Source of the DNA: an uncultured Clostridia bacterium
GTDB taxonomy: Bacteria > Bacillota > Clostridia > Christensenellales > CAG-138
NCBI GenBank assembly: GCA_937913075.1
Contig: CALEPU010000243.1
Location: 1 to 7,080 of the forward strand
Reading direction: 5' to 3'
Length of the DNA: 7,080 bases
The position numbers and the translations under genes are program-made. The notes beneath the pieces were generated by a model. It was given only the letters and a program-made list of their open reading frames with translations. It was not told where the DNA came from and did no database searches. Positions 5,063-7,080 of the stretch are shown piece after piece; the stretch's first letter is position 1; each line of letters starts with the position of its first letter.

Positions 5063-5308
5063 ATGAAACGATATGTTATAATTCGTGTTATTAGTAATGT
5101 TCTTTCTGCACTGGTTTCTATTGCTAATATAATGGTTTTAGCAGGACTTTTTGAAATACCAAAGAGCATTCGCCTGTATGTGTTTTATCCATTGCTTTTT
5201 GCAATGTTAATTGGGTCTTTTTTTGCTTTGGATTATTTCCAACCAGCTTCAAAAGAAAGGCAAGAAGTAGGCGCATGCTTGGTTGTGCCAAAGGAACGGT
5301 TCTCTTAA
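5063..5308 (+). CDS. Small two-helix membrane protein
   Basis: An 81-residue frame starting 28 bp after the preceding gene. Two hydrophobic segments are clear, at about residues 6-30 and 38-57, with a short basic N-terminus and a polar tail. The ribosome binding site is weak (GAAAGG about 14 bases before ATG), so expression is uncertain. No family is recognised. It may be a second partner of the toxin pair or cargo of the displaced module. The last ~10 residues could be foreign sequence if the 3' end was cut at the nearby repeat copy B. Confidence 0.5.
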   Translation: MKRYVIIRVISNVLSALVSIANIMVLAGLFEIPKSIRLYVFYPLLFAMLIGSFFALDYFQPASKERQEVGACLVVPKERFS

Positions 5309-5325
5309 CAACATCTACGGCCACG

Positions 5326-5341
5326 TATCTTGACAACAAAA
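5326..5341 (+). repeat. Short dispersed repeat, copy B
   Basis: TATCTTGACAACAAAA. It matches copy C in the 15 bases from ATCTTG onward, and copy A with one difference over 17 bases including the preceding G. It lies between the small membrane protein and the possible tail remnant at 5350. Confidence 0.55.
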
Positions 5342-5349
5342 GGGGCTAA

Positions 5350-5451
5350 CGGCATCTGCCGTGTCCTGTTGAAGTACATGCAAGCTATCAATATACGACA
5401 GCAGGGACTGTTGTTAATGTTTTTGATGTATTAACCGCCTTATTTGGCTAA
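5350..5451 (+). pseudogene. Possible 3' tail of a lost gene
   Basis: A 33-codon open stretch with no usable start runs from just after a TAA (5347-5349) to TAA 5449-5451. Its end reads YQYTTAGTVVNVFDVLTALF followed by G, which looks protein-like. Its stop codon overlaps the AAGGAG (5450-5455) of the next gene, an arrangement typical of adjacent genes in one operon. I infer it may be the end of a displaced Rhs tip or similar gene whose front was lost at repeat copy B. The evidence is thin. The rest of 5309-5463 holds only the repeat and a small ACGGCA/TGCCGT inverted repeat at 5349-5362. Confidence 0.3.
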
Positions 5452-5463
5452 GGAGAAACAAAC

Positions 5464-6069
5464 ATGCTGCAGGGAGTTAATCAAAAGCTGATGGCAGTCA
5501 TGATCTGCTTGCTGTTCTTTTGCTTTTTTGTAAACGTTTCGGTATTTCTAACGAGCAGACCGCAGGAGCTGCAGACGACCGGTGCATCGGAAGACGGGCT
5601 TTTCATCGTCGGATGGGAGCACAGTCTGCGGTTCTTCCCCAAGGAAGGCAGGGCTTTCACCTACGGTACGGGCAAATACATACCAATCTATATCGAAGCG
5701 GATGCCGATACCGTAACGGTCTACACCCTTTCCGGGCCAAATCTGGTATTCGACCGCAACAACAGGTATTCGATGACCACCGAGCCAAATACCGAGCCGA
5801 ACACAAAAGCCAGGAATGCGTACTCTTCGTTCAGTGCGGGGGACAGTGATTATTCATGCGTTAAAACCGAATGGCGGATCACCTTCTATGAAAAGCAGGC
5901 TGACGGAAAGAAGGTAGTAAGGTATCGGACCTCCTTCTTCCCCGCGCTCATGAAAAAGCTCCAGCCGATCACGTTTGCAGTATTTCCCGTCGGTTTGATC
6001 GTGACCCTGGTGCATCTGTTGACACACATGTCAGATGAGCAAAAATCCTTCTTCGATATGTTCAAATAA
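5464..6069 (+). CDS. Hypothetical protein with two membrane segments
   Basis: A 201-residue protein with hydrophobic segments at about residues 9-29 and 168-187, and a ~135-residue domain between them that is likely extracytoplasmic and beta-rich (GLFIVGWEHSLRFFP, YIPIYIEADADTVTVYTLSG). A short in-frame duplication makes EPNT twice at residues 107-114. AAGGAG at 5450-5455 is eight bases before the start, a convincing site. No family is recognised. It is followed 21 bp later by a second small membrane protein, so the two probably form a pair. In the Rhs array, paired membrane proteins could be immunity to a membrane-acting or periplasm-acting toxin, but no toxin is left beside them. Confidence 0.75.
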   Translation: MLQGVNQKLMAVMICLLFFCFFVNVSVFLTSRPQELQTTGASEDGLFIVGWEHSLRFFPKEGRAFTYGTGKYIPIYIEADADTVTVYTLSGPNLVFDRNNRYSMTTEPNTEPNTKARNAYSSFSAGDSDYSCVKTEWRITFYEKQADGKKVVRYRTSFFPALMKKLQPITFAVFPVGLIVTLVHLLTHMSDEQKSFFDMFK

Positions 6070-6090
6070 ACAAAAGGAGTTGATCTTTAT

Positions 6091-6270
6091 ATGCTGCAAG
6101 CCATGATCCCTTACTTCATTGGAGAACTTGCCGTCGGTATCGTCGGGACAGTGCTACTTCTTGCATTCAAGAACACAAAGCCTATCGTAAAGATACTGAT
6201 ATATGCGCTGATGCTCGTGCTCTTCGCAGTGCTGACTTATATGATGTTCAGAGCGCGCCTTAATGGATAG
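6091..6270 (+). CDS. Small two-helix membrane protein, 59 residues
   Basis: A short frame encoding 59 residues: an N-terminal segment (IPYFIGELAVGIVGTVLLLA, about 6-25), a polar turn (FKNTKPIVK), a second segment (ILIYALMLVLFAVLTYMMF, about 35-53) and a basic end. AAAGGAG at 6073-6079 precedes ATG 6091 by 11 bases. It lies 21 bp after the 201-residue membrane protein, and both begin with Met-Leu-Gln. A hairpin-shaped membrane subunit or an immunity-like partner is possible. No family is recognised. Confidence 0.6.
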   Translation: MLQAMIPYFIGELAVGIVGTVLLLAFKNTKPIVKILIYALMLVLFAVLTYMMFRARLNG

Positions 6271-6319
6271 TTTTTTATGTCGCTCCGGATGATTATCCAG
6301 ATGTGCCATGGGTGTTCTC

Positions 6320-6348
6320 TTGACATATTAGGTGTCACTGCATTTATT
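6320..6348 (+). promoter_or_regulatory. Possible promoter before the third Rhs fragment
   Basis: A perfect TTGACA (6320-6325) is followed after 17 bp by TTTATT (6343-6348), four of six matches to a -10 box. It points into the truncated Rhs frame, which lacks a clear start codon, so it may be fortuitous. Confidence 0.25.
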
Positions 6349-7080
6349 TCTGCGCATCTTGACAACAAAACAGGGCACATCAAGCTTCACATATCAGTAT
6401 GACGCCGCCAACCAGCTCGTAAGGGAGAACCTGTATTACGGTTCCGGCGATACCAACAATGCCACTTATACCTATGAGTACGACGACTGGGGCAATATCC
6501 TGAGCAGGAAGAAATACGCCTATACCACGGGCGCGCTCGGCTCCGTACTCAACACCAAGACGTATGGCTATACCAATACCCAGTGGGGCGATCTCTTGAC
6601 CTCCTACAACGGTGTGGCGCCCACCTGCGACGCCATGGGCAACCACACGAGCTACCTCGGCAAGACGCTCACTTGGGAAGGCAAGCAGCTCACAGGCTAC
6701 ACTCAGGGCAGCGACAGCGTTTCCTACGTATACAATGAGGATGGGCTTCGCCTGCGTAAGACCGTAAACGGTACCGTGACCGAGTATTGCTACAACGGTT
6801 CCGTGCTCATCGGCATGAAGATCGGCACTGGCGATACGGCAAAGGTCCTTCGTTTCAGCTATGACGCAAGTGGGAACGTCGTCGCGGTAGACTATTCCAC
6901 TGACAACGGCTCGAGCTTCACAACCTACTACTACGTCCGAAACGCGCAGAATGACATCGTAAAGCTGATTGACAACAGCGGAAACACGGTGGTAGAATAT
7001 ACCTATGATAGCTGGGGCAAGATCATTGCCACAACGGGCAGCTTGGCAAACACGGTAGGTGCAAATCAGCCCTTCCGTTA
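6332..7080 (+). CDS. Rhs YD-repeat fragment, open at the right edge
   Basis: The frame is open from after a TAG at 6329-6331 to the end of the window, about 249 codons. Rhs sequence is recognisable from ~6359: LTTKQGTSSFTYQYDAANQL, YTYEYDDWGNILSRK, TLTWEGKQLTGYTQ, VSYVYNEDGLRLRKTVNG, LRFSYDASGNVVAVDYS and VEYTYDSWGKIIATTG, ending at NQPFR just before the core signature. From about 6798 it is homologous to the start of the first Rhs fragment, but it keeps about five more YD-type repeats upstream. There is no plausible start: GTG 6332 has no ribosome binding site and the first in-frame ATG is deep inside. It is therefore another 5'-truncated rhs copy, and its toxin tip, if any, lies beyond the window. 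Confidence 0.8.
   Translation, partial: MSLHLFLRILTTKQGTSSFTYQYDAANQLVRENLYYGSGDTNNATYTYEYDDWGNILSRKKYAYTTGALGSVLNTKTYGYTNTQWGDLLTSYNGVAPTCDAMGNHTSYLGKTLTWEGKQLTGYTQGSDSVSYVYNEDGLRLRKTVNGTVTEYCYNGSVLIGMKIGTGDTAKVLRFSYDASGNVVAVDYSTDNGSSFTTYYYVRNAQNDIVKLIDNSGNTVVEYTYDSWGKIIATTGSLANTVGANQPFR
6355..6370 (+). repeat. Short dispersed repeat, copy C
   Basis: CATCTTGACAACAAAA. This copy reads in frame into the Rhs protein as ILTTKQG, directly joined to YD-repeat sequence. That suggests copies A and B could be relics of the same coding stretch or a shared crossover point. Confidence 0.55.
7026..7080 (+). repeat. Rhs direct repeat, copy 2 (matches 3064-3118)
   Basis: Identical over 55 bp to the segment in the first Rhs fragment, offset 3962 bp, and still identical at the last base of the window. 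Confidence 0.85.

Noticed and set aside
6380..6646. 88-residue minus-strand frame opposite the third Rhs fragment
   Set aside because: The plus strand encodes recognisable YD repeats here, so the minus-strand frame is a shadow.

Overview
The window looks like a piece of a low-to-mid GC Firmicute, probably a gut-type clostridium. The reasons are the 23S rRNA 3' end and spacer signatures, a tRNA-Ala(UGC) of the kind that sits in Firmicute rRNA spacers, strong AGGAGG-type ribosome binding sites, and TTGAAA-N17-TATAAT promoters. I cannot name a genus from the sequence alone.

Left end (1-516): the last ~50 nt of a 23S rRNA, its 3' trailer, a weak terminator, a tRNA-Ala and the 3' part of a 16S-23S spacer. 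These are followed on the minus strand by the first 50 codons of metG (methionyl-tRNA synthetase), with its promoter and ribosome binding site. The order is anomalous. The two halves of the 23S processing stem are present but permuted, no 5S or 23S body lies between the spacer and metG, and metG is cut off. This is either a real rearrangement at an rRNA operon or an assembly junction in a multicopy repeat.

Middle-left (517-2663): a divergent promoter region, then a membrane-anchored protein with a PI-PLC X-type catalytic domain (741-1754), then an unrecognised, largely helical 282-residue protein (1815-2663) with a doubtful 5' end.

Right part (2664-7080): an accessory array of 5'-truncated Rhs (YD-repeat) fragments, all on the plus strand and mostly followed by small genes. 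This is the layout known for polymorphic-toxin loci, where displaced Rhs C-terminal tips keep their immunity genes. Module 1 is an Rhs core with an AT-rich, His-rich toxin-like tip (2799-3752) plus an acidic partner (3771-4148). Module 2 is a damaged Rhs core carrying a 12-bp-arm palindromic insertion, a different toxin-like tip (to 4738), a stop-start-overlapping partner (4738-5034) and a small membrane protein (5063-5308). Module 3 has only a possible 33-codon tail left of its first gene (5350-5451), followed by two membrane proteins (5464-6069 and 6091-6270). Module 4 is a YD-repeat segment running off the right edge (6332-7080), where it shares an exact 55-bp match with module 1. A short motif (core CTTGWCAACAAAA) recurs three times near the left ends of modules 1, 3 and 4 and may mark a shared recombination boundary.

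No full-length rhs gene, secretion apparatus, transposase, integrase or CRISPR array is visible. Functions given to the toxin tips and immunity candidates are inferences from position and general sequence character.
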